Assembly (NCBI RefSeq): GCF_029278605.1
Contig: NZ_CP119573.1
Location: forward strand, 1,488,001-1,552,000
Direction: 5' to 3'
Length of the DNA: 64,000 nt
From: Cupriavidus sp. WKF15
Lineage (GTDB): Bacteria; Pseudomonadota; Gammaproteobacteria; Burkholderiales; Burkholderiaceae
A model generated the notes under the pieces. That model was not told the DNA's origin. It ran no database searches and saw nothing but the letters and a program-made list of their open reading frames with translations. Positions within the stretch are counted from its first letter, which is position 1; each line of letters begins with the position of its first letter. A program made the translations under genes and the position numbers. Positions 54,590-63,072 of the stretch are shown here, one piece after another.

Positions 54590-55047
54590 TCACGTCACCT
54601 TGACCTCAATGCGGCTCGGTTGCGCGGAATCGGCTTTCGGGATGCGCAGTTTGAGCACGCCGTGGTTGAACTCGGCGACGACATTTTCGGGATCTAGTTC
54701 CTTGGATAGTGTGAACACGCCGCCGGTAACGGGGCAGGGAGACCTCCGCGTAACTGGCTCCCATGCCTTCCGGCAGATCCAGAGCGACTTCGCCCTTGAT
54801 GGTCAGGATATCGCCTTGCACCTGCACGACCAGCTTGTCCTTGGGCACACCACAGGGTGATGCCTGCGGCGTCCTCGTACACATTCACTGGCGGCGTCAG
54901 TGCCGCTTCAGTGTTGCCAGTGTCGGCTTGCTTGGTGACAGCAGCATTTGTTTTCGTGCGGGCGCCATATTCTGACGTCTCCGGTTGCAATGGTAAGGCT
55001 TCGCTTGGGGATTTCAAGTTCTTGATTTGACTGATATTCGCCATCAT
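54590..55047 (-). pseudogene. Frameshifted Hsp20 small heat-shock protein gene
   Basis: Three frames each carry part of one Hsp20. The first (from 55047) gives MANISQIKNLKSPSEAL to PPVNVYEDAAGITL. The second, from about 54850, gives GVPKDKLVVQVQGDILTIKGE to SLPRYRR. The third, from about 54722 to the stop at 54590, gives VFTLSKELDPENVVAEFNHG and VLKLRIPKA. Near 54850 part of the usual LPGV stretch is missing, and near 54722 one extra base shifts the frame. The reading as one damaged gene is clear. Its start region is divergent from cbpA. Confidence 0.82.
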
Positions 55048-55096
55048 TCTTCCGGGGGAGAAGGGCAGCCCTCGAGACCGGAAAAGGGGAGCACGC

Positions 55097-56050
55097 ATGG
55101 AGTTCCACGACTACTATAAGACGCTGGGGGTGACACGCGATGCCACGGCGGAGGACATCAAGAAGGCGTTCCGCAAGCTCGCGCGCAAGTTCCATCCGGA
55201 CGTTTCCAAGGAGTCGGATGCCGAGCTGCGCATGAGGGAGCTCAACGAGGCCTACTCTGTGCTCTCCGACCCGGAAAAGCGCGCTGCGTACGATCAGTTG
55301 GGTCGCGGCTATCAGCCCGGCCAGGAGTTCCGTCCGCCGCCGGACTGGGACACCGGTTTCGAGTTCTCCAGTCGGGGCTTCTCGCCCCAGGAAGAGGCCG
55401 ATTTCAGCGACTTCTTCGCCGAGCTGTTTGGCCATGTGGGGGACAGACACCGCGGCTTCCATACACACGGTGGCAGCATCCAGTCACGCGGTGTGGATCA
55501 CCATGCGAAGGTGCGGCTGGACCTGGAGGACGCCTTTACCGGCGCCACCCGTCAACTTTCGCTGCGGGTGCCAAGCATGGACGCGCAGGGCAGGGTGCAG
55601 TTGAGGAGCCGGACCCTCAGCGTGAAGATTCCCAAAGGCGTGAGCGAGGGGCAGCTCATCCGTCTGGTCGGGCAGGGGGCGCCGGGGATCGGCGGAGCAC
55701 CGGCGGGGGATCTTTTTCTCGAGGTGCATTTCAATCCGCACGATCAACTGAAGGTGAAGGGGCGCAATCTACACCTCACCCTGCCGGTGGCGCCATGGGA
55801 GGCGGCGCTGGGGGCGGTGGTGCCCATCGATTTACCTGGTGGCGAACTGAAGGTGCGCATTCCCCCTGGCGCCCAGAGCGGCAGCGAGCTACGCGTGCGC
55901 GGCAAGGGCATTCCCGCCAACCCACCTGGCGATCTGCTGCTGGACATCCAGGTGGTGTTGCCGCCGGCGAACACCCCCAAATCGCGGGAGCTTTATGAAA
56001 CCATGGCGCGGGAATTGCCCTTTGATCCGCGCCCGGACAGGAGAGCCTGA
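55097..56050 (+). CDS. cbpA: Curved-DNA-binding protein CbpA (DnaJ-type co-chaperone)
   Basis: The 317-residue protein has a J domain (1-70: HDYYKTLGVTRDATAEDIKKAF, catalytic HPD at 33-35), a Gly/Phe-poor linker and two DnaJ C-terminal beta domains (VRLDLEDAFTGATRQLSLRVP, SVKIPKGVSEGQLIRLVGQG, and the LKVRIPPGAQSGSELRVRGKG repeat). It has no zinc-finger domain, as in CbpA. It stimulates DnaK and binds curved DNA in the nucleoid. It is followed by its modulator CbpM after 3 bp, with the broken hsp20 divergent upstream. Confidence 0.92.
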   Translation: MEFHDYYKTLGVTRDATAEDIKKAFRKLARKFHPDVSKESDAELRMRELNEAYSVLSDPEKRAAYDQLGRGYQPGQEFRPPPDWDTGFEFSSRGFSPQEEADFSDFFAELFGHVGDRHRGFHTHGGSIQSRGVDHHAKVRLDLEDAFTGATRQLSLRVPSMDAQGRVQLRSRTLSVKIPKGVSEGQLIRLVGQGAPGIGGAPAGDLFLEVHFNPHDQLKVKGRNLHLTLPVAPWEAALGAVVPIDLPGGELKVRIPPGAQSGSELRVRGKGIPANPPGDLLLDIQVVLPPANTPKSRELYETMARELPFDPRPDRRA

Positions 56051-56053
56051 CCC

Positions 56054-56347
56054 ATGTCTGATAATGACGTTCTCATCGCCTACCGGATGGACGATGCTTG
56101 GCTAACTCTGGAGCAGGTGGCGGCAGCCTGCATGGTAGAACCAGAGTGGCTCAAGCGGCATGTAGATGAGGGCTTGTTCCCCCATGCCGTAAGTGTCGCT
56201 GGCGTCTGGCGGTTTTCCAGCGCCAGCCTGCTACGGGCGAGGCGCATGCGTCAGTTGGAGCGTGACTTTGAAGCCGTCCCGGAACTTGCCGCTTTGGTGG
56301 CCGACCTGCTGGAAGAAATGGATGATCTGCAAGCGCGGATGCGTTGA
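56054..56347 (+). CDS. cbpM: CbpA modulator CbpM
   Basis: The 97-residue MerR-like helical protein (WLTLEQVAAACMVEPEWLKRHVDEGL, then FSSASLLRARRMRQLERDF, and a C-terminal helix LVADLLEEMDDLQARM) has the usual CbpM length and position. CbpM binds the J domain of CbpA and blocks its activity. It is coupled to cbpA. Confidence 0.9.
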   Translation: MSDNDVLIAYRMDDAWLTLEQVAAACMVEPEWLKRHVDEGLFPHAVSVAGVWRFSSASLLRARRMRQLERDFEAVPELAALVADLLEEMDDLQARMR

Positions 56348-56960
56348 TGATGCTCGGGTCAACAGCAAAGCCCTCGCCTTGAAAGATGCAGGATCGCTTC
56401 GACTTCGGCTCGCCACACCTAGTAGCCTGAGGCGTTGATCATGCGCTTAACAGGTGCTGAAGTACCCTTCGCACAAACGGCACACTTTCCGTCTCTGCGG
56501 GTGAAGTGCTGTTTGATTTCACAATCCAGAAGCCGCGTGCCATTTCATTAGTTTTTCGGGCGTTGGGCGCCCGCTTCCAGCCCTTTTTCCCATTACTGCA
56601 ACTGCGGACGGATTTGTCCCAGCCAACGAATGAGTACGAGCTTGTAGGGGAGGACGGGCCGGCAACGGCGCGTCCTTACCCGACTCAGTTGGCGCTCGGA
56701 CCGGACCTGCAGCAACATGGCCTGCGGCCAAGACCGACCTGACGCAATTGCGTGCCTTTGCCGATGCCCACGTTCGCTGATGATGTGCCGTAGCGATCCG
56801 TCGGACCTGCGGGCGCTGTTGTACAGGTGACGTGGCGCCTTGTCGACCCAAGCCAGATGGCTCAGAACGGACCCGTTGCGGTCGTACGACCGTGTGTGAC
56901 CACAGCGACAGCTTCCAGGTGATAACGGCCATTTGGCAGGCCCTAGTTGGAGGTCCCTCG
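56348..56960. other. Gene-poor stretch after cbpM
   Basis: About 610 bp contain only frames without family features, stops in all frames and mixed codon use. On the minus strand it adjoins the broken aldehyde oxidase gene and could contain its unrecognisable end or fragments of other lost genes. I see no RNA gene, repeat or insertion-sequence end that I can support. Confidence 0.5.
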
Positions 56961-57403
56961 TCATCCGTTTTTGCCGTTGTCGATGCCAACCTTGAGAGTG
57001 ATGGCGCCATGCATCGCTGCACTCAGGTCAAAGCCGATGCCACCTTCCATTTACGCGACGATCACGTCTGGATTGATGACAAGACCGCAGTCAACGGCGC
57101 AAACCACACGGTCGACCTTATAGCTGCCGTCCGGCTTGACTGTCACCTCGGCCACCTGCGCGATGTAAGTGTTGAACGACTCATGCACGGCAATGCCACG
57201 GCCGCGCCGTTCCCCCGCGGCTCTGCGCCTGAGCGGTTCGCCCAGCCGGCCTTGTCGCAGCCAACTCCATAACCCGCTCGCAGACGCGGTGCCTTCGACA
57301 AGAGGTCACGGCGGTAGTGGTCGGGATCCTTGCCGGCAACGATCGCGGCCTCGTCGATTAGTCCTCCTGACACGAAAGCATTGGAAGAGTGGCCTACCGA
57401 GCG
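56961..57403 (-). pseudogene. Fragment of a molybdopterin-binding aldehyde oxidase subunit (IorB/PaoC-like)
   Basis: On the minus strand one frame gives SVGHSSNAFVSGGLIDEAAI, then [21 protein letters not shown] frame shift near 57210 leads to [20 protein letters not shown], then [20 protein letters not shown] and [11 protein letters not shown]. An internal TAA at 57051-57053 is followed by MEGGIGFDLSAAMHGAITLK. These are successive conserved blocks of IorB-type isoquinoline/aldehyde oxidoreductase beta subunits. The gene is truncated at both ends, frameshifted and interrupted, so it is dead. Confidence 0.75.
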
Positions 57404-57653
57404 CCACTAACCACTGCTCCAGGCTGTCGCACTGAAAAGCGTCGGCTGACTCATCAGCCGTGATTGTCCGAGACCAGATGTACAGAATTCCGTTCCGTGG
57501 CTGGAACATGATGGACCATGGCGCGGTCTTTCTCGCGGATTCGTCGGCAATTAGACTTGGATCGTTCGATAGCAAGACCAAAGCGCGGCGCATGGTCCGA
57601 AGCGCCTCACAAATCGAGACACCACAAGAACTAGATGCACGGAGGAGCCAATT
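57404..57653. other. Non-coding stretch upstream of the porin gene
   Basis: About 250 bp between the oxidase fragment and the porin start. No gene is recognised. The porin Shine-Dalgarno sequence GGAGGAG lies at 57641-57647 and the promoter must be within this stretch. Confidence 0.4.
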
Positions 57654-58793
57654 TTGGAAGACTTCAGAGCAAAGGCGATTGCTTGGAATTTCATTCTTTT
57701 GTCCGCGCTTTGCTTCGGCAAGGTATATGCGGAGTCAGGTGTGCGGGTGTTCGGCATTGTCGATGCAGGCGTCGAAGTGAGCAGCGCAGGCAAGGGTACG
57801 CAGACGCGCGTGGTCTCCGGTGGAGATGCGGGTAGTCGTTGGGGTATCGATGGGACCGAGGACCTCGGTCAGGGCCTCAGCGCCACGTTCCGTCTGGTGG
57901 GTGGCTTCAGTGCGGACGATGGGCAGATGGGCCAGGGCGGCCGCCTGTTCGGCCGCGAGGCGGCGGTGGGTCTCATCAAGCGGGACGCCGGCAGCTTGCT
58001 GCTGGGGCGTCAGCCAACGCCCGTTTCGCTGACCAACTCCTTTGTCGATGCCTTCTATTGGATGGGCAGCGGTGGTCTCATTTCGCTGACCCGCAGCGGC
58101 GCGACGGCGGCCCAGCAAGTGATTCCGCAGGTCGTCTCCGCGCGTGCCGACAATGCCATCAAGTACTACTCGCCCGAAGAGTGGAAATCGGTGTCGTTCT
58201 CGGTGCTGGTGGCACCAGGGGAGAAGTCTCCGCAACTGGGCAGCACCTACGGTGCATCGGCACGCTTTCTCCAGGGACCGTGGGACTTGAATGCTGCCTG
58301 GGGTCGGCAGGAGGCCGGCACCGGTGCCACGGGCCAGATCACTTCCTATTCGCTGGGTGGCAGCTACGATTTTCATCTGGTGAAGCTCTATCTGGGCTAC
58401 ACCGACGAAAAGAACTCCTGCTCGACCTGTACCGGAGCGTTGACCCGTGCCACGGACAGCTTCAAGGCGACGCGGAGCGAGTTCAGTCTGGCTAACGTGG
58501 GTGTCCGTGTTCCCATCGGCCGCTTCACCGCCATTGCCCAGGCGGCCTACGTGAACGACCGCTCCGCATATCAGGTGGATCCCGGCAACAGGAACGCGTG
58601 GTGGTTCGCCGTGGGCGGCGAGTATGCGCTGTCGCGTCGCACGACGTTGTATGGCTCTGTCGGCACGATCGAGAACCGCAACGGGTCGATGTATGCGCTG
58701 GGCAGCGGCGGCGTGCAACAGCCCGCCAATTCCGTCGGTGCCGGAAATCCAAGGTCGACGGCCGGCAATATCGGCATCAAACATCTGTTCTGA
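57654..58793 (+). CDS. Gram-negative general porin (Porin_4 type)
   Basis: The 379-residue outer-membrane porin of the Burkholderiales type has a signal peptide ending KVYAESG. GVRVFGIVDAGVEV, SRWGIDGTEDLGQGLSATF and FGREAAVGL are the usual first strands, and the last strand ends NIGIKHLF with terminal Phe. The start is TTG, supported by GGAGGAG seven bases upstream. It leads a run of genes (bicupin, Bug receptor) on the same strand and probably admits the substrate of that locus. Confidence 0.9.
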   Translation: MEDFRAKAIAWNFILLSALCFGKVYAESGVRVFGIVDAGVEVSSAGKGTQTRVVSGGDAGSRWGIDGTEDLGQGLSATFRLVGGFSADDGQMGQGGRLFGREAAVGLIKRDAGSLLLGRQPTPVSLTNSFVDAFYWMGSGGLISLTRSGATAAQQVIPQVVSARADNAIKYYSPEEWKSVSFSVLVAPGEKSPQLGSTYGASARFLQGPWDLNAAWGRQEAGTGATGQITSYSLGGSYDFHLVKLYLGYTDEKNSCSTCTGALTRATDSFKATRSEFSLANVGVRVPIGRFTAIAQAAYVNDRSAYQVDPGNRNAWWFAVGGEYALSRRTTLYGSVGTIENRNGSMYALGSGGVQQPANSVGAGNPRSTAGNIGIKHLF

Positions 58794-58835
58794 AACCGGG
58801 GCATACGCCCAGCATTCTTGCGAGAGTCCAATCCA

Positions 58836-59615
58836 ATGAATGTCGTCACCACAACATCTTGCACACGTTGGTCGCCCATGAGCGCGGCGCCGGAAGGCGA
58901 CGCATTTCATGCCGGGCTGATCGGCAAGGAGTACACCGATGCGTATACGCTCGGACTAGCCCGGCTACAGGCCCATGGGCAGATCGGATCGCGCATCAGT
59001 TCGCATAACCAGGCGTTCTTTGTGATGGAGGGCAAGGGCGTCGCTTCGCTCGCCGGCGCGCAGAGCGCGTTTTGCCAGGGCGCGGTCATCAAGATCCCCC
59101 GAGGTGTTCGCCATGCAATTCGCAACGCGGAGGCCACGCCCATGTGGCTTCTCGCCATCCATGACACGCCCATGGCACTGGAGGCTGACGCCTCCGGGCC
59201 CGATCAAGCACCGGACCTGGCATGTCGCCGCGAAGCAGAGCCGATGGCGAAGCACGCCCCCGAAGTCATGAATGCCGACGCGATGGCCTGGAGAGCCTTC
59301 GAGGCGCCAGGTGTCCAGGGCTATGAACTGAAGCCCATGCTTGTCGGCGAGGAACATTCCGATGCCTATAGCGTTGACCTGATGCGCGTCGCGGCCGGAG
59401 GCTTTTCCGCGGCGCATACGGATCTGGGCCGGCATGCCTTTGTCATTCTCGCGGGACAGGGGCGCCTCACGGTCGATGGCGAACCCATCGACTTTCGGCA
59501 GGGCGACATCGTGAAGGTGCCGACAGGGTCTTTGCATGCGGTGCATAACGTGGGCGGCGACCCGTTGGAGTTTCTCGCGATCTACGATCCGCCGCGTCGC
59601 CGCAAGGCTGGCTGA
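58836..59615 (+). CDS. Bicupin protein (two tandem cupin domains)
   Basis: The 259-residue protein consists of two similar cupin domains. Domain 1 has KEYTDAYTLGLARL, a HNQAFFVMEG strand and GAVIKIPRGVRHAIRN. Domain 2 has EEHSDAYSVDLMRV, GRHAFVILAGQG and GDIVKVPTGSLHAVHN, ending LAIYDPP. The His ligands for a metal are visible in both (R-H-A and L-H-A plus the N-terminal H). The same pattern recurs in the single cupin at 63073-63471. A dioxygenase, isomerase or ligand-binding role is possible; the reaction is not known. It lies between porin and Bug receptor. Confidence 0.82.
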   Translation: MNVVTTTSCTRWSPMSAAPEGDAFHAGLIGKEYTDAYTLGLARLQAHGQIGSRISSHNQAFFVMEGKGVASLAGAQSAFCQGAVIKIPRGVRHAIRNAEATPMWLLAIHDTPMALEADASGPDQAPDLACRREAEPMAKHAPEVMNADAMAWRAFEAPGVQGYELKPMLVGEEHSDAYSVDLMRVAAGGFSAAHTDLGRHAFVILAGQGRLTVDGEPIDFRQGDIVKVPTGSLHAVHNVGGDPLEFLAIYDPPRRRKAG

Positions 59616-59649
59616 GTCGGCCATGACAACCCTCTGACCTTGAGTGAAC

Positions 59650-60636
59650 ATGAGCAAGCACGCAAGCCGGCCGCTGGCCTGGAAGGTTACCGGCGCGATC
59701 CTGGCGCTTTGCGCTTGCCTGACGGCGCACGCCGAAGACTGGCCGGCCCGGCCGATAAAGCTGGTGGTGCCGTCCACGCCCGGCTCGACCCCGGACGTCC
59801 TCGCACGTATCGTGGCCGATGCATTGCACACCAGGCTCGGCGCGACCCTGGTGGTGGAAAACAAGCCGGGTGCGGGCGGTGCGATCGCCGTGAATGTTAT
59901 CGCGAAGGCGCCTCCCGACGGCTATACGATCGGCATCACACCTCCCGGGCCGATTGGCGCTGACACCATACTGCAAAAGCGTCTGCCCTACCAACCCGGC
60001 AGGGACCTGGCGCTGGTGTCGCTCGCCGTCACCCAGGCCAATGTCCTGGTCGTACGCAGTACGCTCGAAGTGAAGGACCTGGGGCAATTGATGGGGCGGC
60101 TCGCTAAGGAGCCAGGGAAATACACCTATGCCGCGATCGGCGCGGGCTCCGTCAACCGCCTCTGCATGGAGCTGGTTGCGCAGCGAAGCGGTGCGCGCAT
60201 GACGCGGGTTGCCTATTCCGGCACGCCCCAGGCCATGCTCGCGGTAATCAGTGGCGAAGTCGACATGGCGTGCCTGCCGGAGCAGGCAGTCTCCGCGCAG
60301 GTGCAGGCGGGAAAGCTCCATGCTCTCGCGGTGGCGTCGGCAAAGCGATCATCCGTGATGGCCAATGTGCCGACGCTCGACGAGCTTGGCATGCCCGGCG
60401 TCGAGGCAAACGCCTGGATGGGGATCATCGCGCCGGCCGGCACGCCGGTCCAGATCATCAGGCGCCTGCAAGGCGAGATCGCACGGGCGTTGTCCCAGCC
60501 GGACGTTCGCGCAACGCTGCATACCCAGTTCATGGAGGCGGTCGGCTCCACGCCGGAGGTATTTGCCCGGACCGTCCAGGGCGATGTCGAGCGCTGGAAG
60601 CGCCTGGTCCGCACGGGAAAGGTCGCCGTGGACTGA
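59650..60636 (+). CDS. Bug-type periplasmic solute receptor
   Basis: The 328-residue protein has a signal peptide (about 1-28, ending THAEDWPARP-like at LTAHAED). Family motifs are RPIKLVVPSTPGSTPDVLAR, VVENKPGAGGAIAVN, GYTIGITPPG, the ligand loop GAGSVNRLCMELVAQR, and VPTLDELGMPGVEANAW. The start at 59650 is preferred over a GTG two codons earlier. It follows the bicupin by 34 bp and converges on the LysR gene. It probably captures a carboxylated or aromatic substrate for the local pathway. Confidence 0.88.
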   Translation: MSKHASRPLAWKVTGAILALCACLTAHAEDWPARPIKLVVPSTPGSTPDVLARIVADALHTRLGATLVVENKPGAGGAIAVNVIAKAPPDGYTIGITPPGPIGADTILQKRLPYQPGRDLALVSLAVTQANVLVVRSTLEVKDLGQLMGRLAKEPGKYTYAAIGAGSVNRLCMELVAQRSGARMTRVAYSGTPQAMLAVISGEVDMACLPEQAVSAQVQAGKLHALAVASAKRSSVMANVPTLDELGMPGVEANAWMGIIAPAGTPVQIIRRLQGEIARALSQPDVRATLHTQFMEAVGSTPEVFARTVQGDVERWKRLVRTGKVAVD

Positions 60637-60655
60637 TCGCGACCCCCGCACGTCG

Positions 60656-61576
60656 CTATCGTGCCGCCGACGTGCCCGACCGCGGACCGCCGGCCTTGCC
60701 CAGATCCCCGAATCGCTCGCAGAGAAAATCCACGAAGGAACGGACCTTCGGAGATACCGTTCGATGCTGTGGGAACACGGCATGGATATCGCGTTTGCCG
60801 CGTCCCCACCCAGGCAACACGTGAATCAGCGTGCCGGCCGCGAGATCTTCCTGGCAGAGATAGTCGGGCAGCCAGCCGATGCCGGTGCCATTCAGCAGCA
60901 CAGTGCGGATGGTGCTGGTGTCATTGGCCGAAAAGCGCGTATGGACCCGCACGGATTCGGTCTCGGCATCCTTGTCCATGCGCCATTCAACGTTGCCGGC
61001 AAAAATATCCAGGAGGGCGTGTCCGACAAGGTCCGCCGGAACCTCTGGTGTTCCATGTGCCTTGAGGTAGGCCGGCGTGGCCACCAGCTTCAGTGCCACG
61101 GTGCCCAGCCGTCGCGCGGCCAGACGGCTGTCTTCAAGTTCCCCCGTCCGGATGACCACGTCGATCTCCTCGGCCATCGGCTCGACCTTGTGGCTCGTGA
61201 GCGTCAGAGCAACGTTCATCTCCGGATAGCGCGTCAGATACTCAGCGATGAGCGGCGCGAGCATCCACTGCCCCGGCGTGACGGGCGCGCTGACGCGCAA
61301 CAGTCCCCGTGGTGTGAGCCTGACCTGCCCGACCTTCTGTTCCGCTTCCTCGATGCTGGAAAGGATGCGGTGTGCGTCCTCAGCGAACAGCAGGCCGGTT
61401 TCGGTCAGGGCCAGTTTCCGGTTGGTTCGATAGAGCAACGCGACGCCCAGGTGCTTCTCCAGTCGGGTCAGGCTTCGGCTGACCGACGACTTCGGCATGC
61501 CCAGCACATTGGCCGCAGCGCTGAGACTCATCAGTTCGCTGATTTTTGCGAATACTCGGATGTCGACCAATTCCAT
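60656..61576 (-). CDS. LysR-family transcriptional regulator
   Basis: The 306-residue regulator has a winged HTH (1-60: ELVDIRVFAKISELMSLSAAANVLGMPKSSVSRSLTRLEKHLGVALLYR) and a LysR substrate-binding domain (about 90-295, with TGELEDSRLAARRLG and NGTGIGWLPDYL). It resembles the CrgA-like/DsdC-like group that controls aromatic or acid catabolism. The start is ATG at 61576. It is divergent from the flavin reductase gene, so both directions likely share its operator in the 240-bp spacer. Confidence 0.9.
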   Translation of the reverse strand: MELVDIRVFAKISELMSLSAAANVLGMPKSSVSRSLTRLEKHLGVALLYRTNRKLALTETGLLFAEDAHRILSSIEEAEQKVGQVRLTPRGLLRVSAPVTPGQWMLAPLIAEYLTRYPEMNVALTLTSHKVEPMAEEIDVVIRTGELEDSRLAARRLGTVALKLVATPAYLKAHGTPEVPADLVGHALLDIFAGNVEWRMDKDAETESVRVHTRFSANDTSTIRTVLLNGTGIGWLPDYLCQEDLAAGTLIHVLPGWGRGKRDIHAVFPQHRTVSPKVRSFVDFLCERFGDLGKAGGPRSGTSAAR

Positions 61577-61816
61577 CGTCAATAGGGGCGCAAGCCGGAA
61601 GTCGTTGCAGTGTCGTGACAGAAGCTGTTCTGTCTATAGCGGCGGCCCGGGGCTGGCGTCAACCGGTGTTTGCCATGACGGCGGCCTGCGATCTGGAGGG
61701 CTGCAGGCTGTTCCCCTGGCGGAACGTCGCTTTCCACCGTTCTGTCTTGTCCGTGGAGTTGCCGCTTGCGACGATAGGCATATGTACCCGATTTCGAGGA
61801 GAACCCAGGAGACGAT

Positions 61817-62347
61817 ATGACTCAATCCCAACACATTGATCCGGAAGAGTTCCGCAAGGGCCTGCGTGCCTTCACGACGGGTGTGACCGTCGTGTCGATG
61901 GACGACGGCCTGGGCGGTATGCACGCCATGACGGCAAGTTCCTTTGCCGCGGTATCCATCGAGCCGCAACTGGTCGCCGTGAGCATCGCCAAGACAGCCA
62001 AGTCGCACGCGCTTCTGGGAGCCGACCGGCCTTACGCCATCAACATCCTCGGCGAGCGTCAGGCATTCCTTGGTCACTATTTCGCCAATCGCATGCCAGA
62101 ACCCTGGAACCCGGCCTACGAATGGCACGAAGGCGCGCCCGTTCTGACAGGCACGATGGGCTGGTTTGTCTGCCGGCGCTGGGCTGCCTACGACGGCGGC
62201 GACCACACCATCCTGGTGGGTGAAACCCTGAAGATCCAGCGCACTGACGAGCGGCCTCTGGTTTGCTGCCGGGGCGACTTTCACGCTTTGGGTGAAAAGG
62301 TGGACGTCGTCCACCCCGGGGCTCAGGGCGCGAGGAGCACTGCGTGA
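61817..62347 (+). CDS. Flavin reductase-like (FMN-binding) protein
   Basis: The 176-residue protein of the flavin-reductase/FMN-binding split-barrel family has FRKGLRAFTTGVTVVS, the MTASSFAAVSIEPQLVAVSIA core, and a C-terminal GDHTILVGETLKIQR. It would reduce FMN/FAD with NAD(P)H and pass it to a two-component monooxygenase. No monooxygenase partner lies within the window, so it may sit beyond the edge or the protein may have another role. Two CDGSH iron-sulfur genes follow. Confidence 0.85.
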   Translation: MTQSQHIDPEEFRKGLRAFTTGVTVVSMDDGLGGMHAMTASSFAAVSIEPQLVAVSIAKTAKSHALLGADRPYAINILGERQAFLGHYFANRMPEPWNPAYEWHEGAPVLTGTMGWFVCRRWAAYDGGDHTILVGETLKIQRTDERPLVCCRGDFHALGEKVDVVHPGAQGARSTA

Positions 62348-62380
62348 GGTCTGGCTTCCCAGCGTAATGAGGACTGAATC

Positions 62381-62596
62381 ATGACTACCACGATTACCCT
62401 GGGCGACGACGGCCCATTGCAGGTCGCCGGTGACTTTGAGCTGGTCGACGAGGCCGGCGTACCGTTTCGTCGACGCAAGTCATGCTTGCTTTGTCGCTGC
62501 GGCCACACCAGGCGCCCGCCATTCTGCGATGCCTCGCATCACGAGGCCGGCTTCAGCAGTTGTCCGCGTGCGCCACTGCGGGCGCCAACCCGTTAA
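62381..62596 (+). CDS. CDGSH iron-sulfur domain protein 1
   Basis: The 71-residue protein is a single CDGSH-type [2Fe-2S] domain. LQVAGDFELVDEAGVPF is the first strand pair and CRCGHTRRPPFCDASH the cluster motif (C-x-C...C-D-x-S-H), with the usual Gly replaced by Ala in CDASH. It may carry electrons. It begins 33 bp after the flavin reductase and 26 bp before a second copy, forming a small redox unit. Confidence 0.85.
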   Translation: MTTTITLGDDGPLQVAGDFELVDEAGVPFRRRKSCLLCRCGHTRRPPFCDASHHEAGFSSCPRAPLRAPTR

Positions 62597-62622
62597 GGAC
62601 GACTCGAGCGTCCGGAGTTTCC

Positions 62623-62847
62623 ATGTCTACTACCAACATCCGCGTCCTGAACTCAGGGCCTCTCCATGTGACCGGCGAGTTCGAATTGGTCGATGCCGAT
62701 GGCAACCGCTACCCCCACAAGGGCATCTTTTCGCTTTGTCGTTGCGGGTTGTCCGCCAGCAAGCCCTATTGCGATGGTTCCCATCGCGCCGAGCGCTGGG
62801 AGAGTATCGTGCAGTCGGACAAGCCTGTCGCATCGACCGTGCCCTGA
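62623..62847 (+). CDS. CDGSH iron-sulfur domain protein 2
   Basis: The 74-residue protein has PLHVTGEFELVDADGNRYPH and CRCGLSASKPYCDGSH, the canonical CDGSH cluster motif. It is parallel in sequence to the preceding gene (FELVDADG/FELVDEAG), so the pair is a tandem duplication that has diverged. CGGAG lies upstream of the ATG. It is probably an electron or cluster carrier for the adjacent flavin reductase (inferred from proximity). Confidence 0.87.
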   Translation: MSTTNIRVLNSGPLHVTGEFELVDADGNRYPHKGIFSLCRCGLSASKPYCDGSHRAERWESIVQSDKPVASTVP

Positions 62848-62915
62848 CAGCATGCGCCCGCGGGGCGCTGATGAGGGTGATCTGGGGACGTAGCGACGTC
62901 GCCAGACAAACACAA

Positions 62916-62946
62916 CGGCGCCCCTCGGATAACCGGGAGGGCGCCG
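62916..62946. terminator. GC-rich hairpin after the CDGSH genes
   Basis: CGGCGCCC (62916-62923) pairs with GGGCGCCG (62939-62946) and the stem extends imperfectly inward. CTCTTGTT follows on the plus strand. It lies about 70 bp beyond the second CDGSH gene, between convergent genes. Confidence 0.65.
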
Positions 62947-63030
62947 CTCTTGTTAGCGTATCGGAATCTGCGGACTGCCGGACGGTCAGTCAGGAACTGC
63001 TTGCGGAAGAAGGTCGTGCACTGATCGACT

Positions 63031-63052
63031 CCCCTCGCTCTTGCGCGAGGGG
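63031..63052. terminator. 8-bp hairpin before the convergent cupin gene
   Basis: CCCCTCGC and GCGAGGGG pair exactly across six bases, 21 bp from the cupin stop (minus). A T run is missing, so it may act as a structural barrier between convergent transcripts. Confidence 0.5.
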
Positions 63053-63072
63053 GGCATGCCTGACCATGCGGA

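Noticed and set aside
56832..57272. A 146-codon plus-strand frame as a gene
   Set aside because: The minus strand carries successive conserved blocks of an IorB-like oxidase, although broken. The plus frame has no family features.
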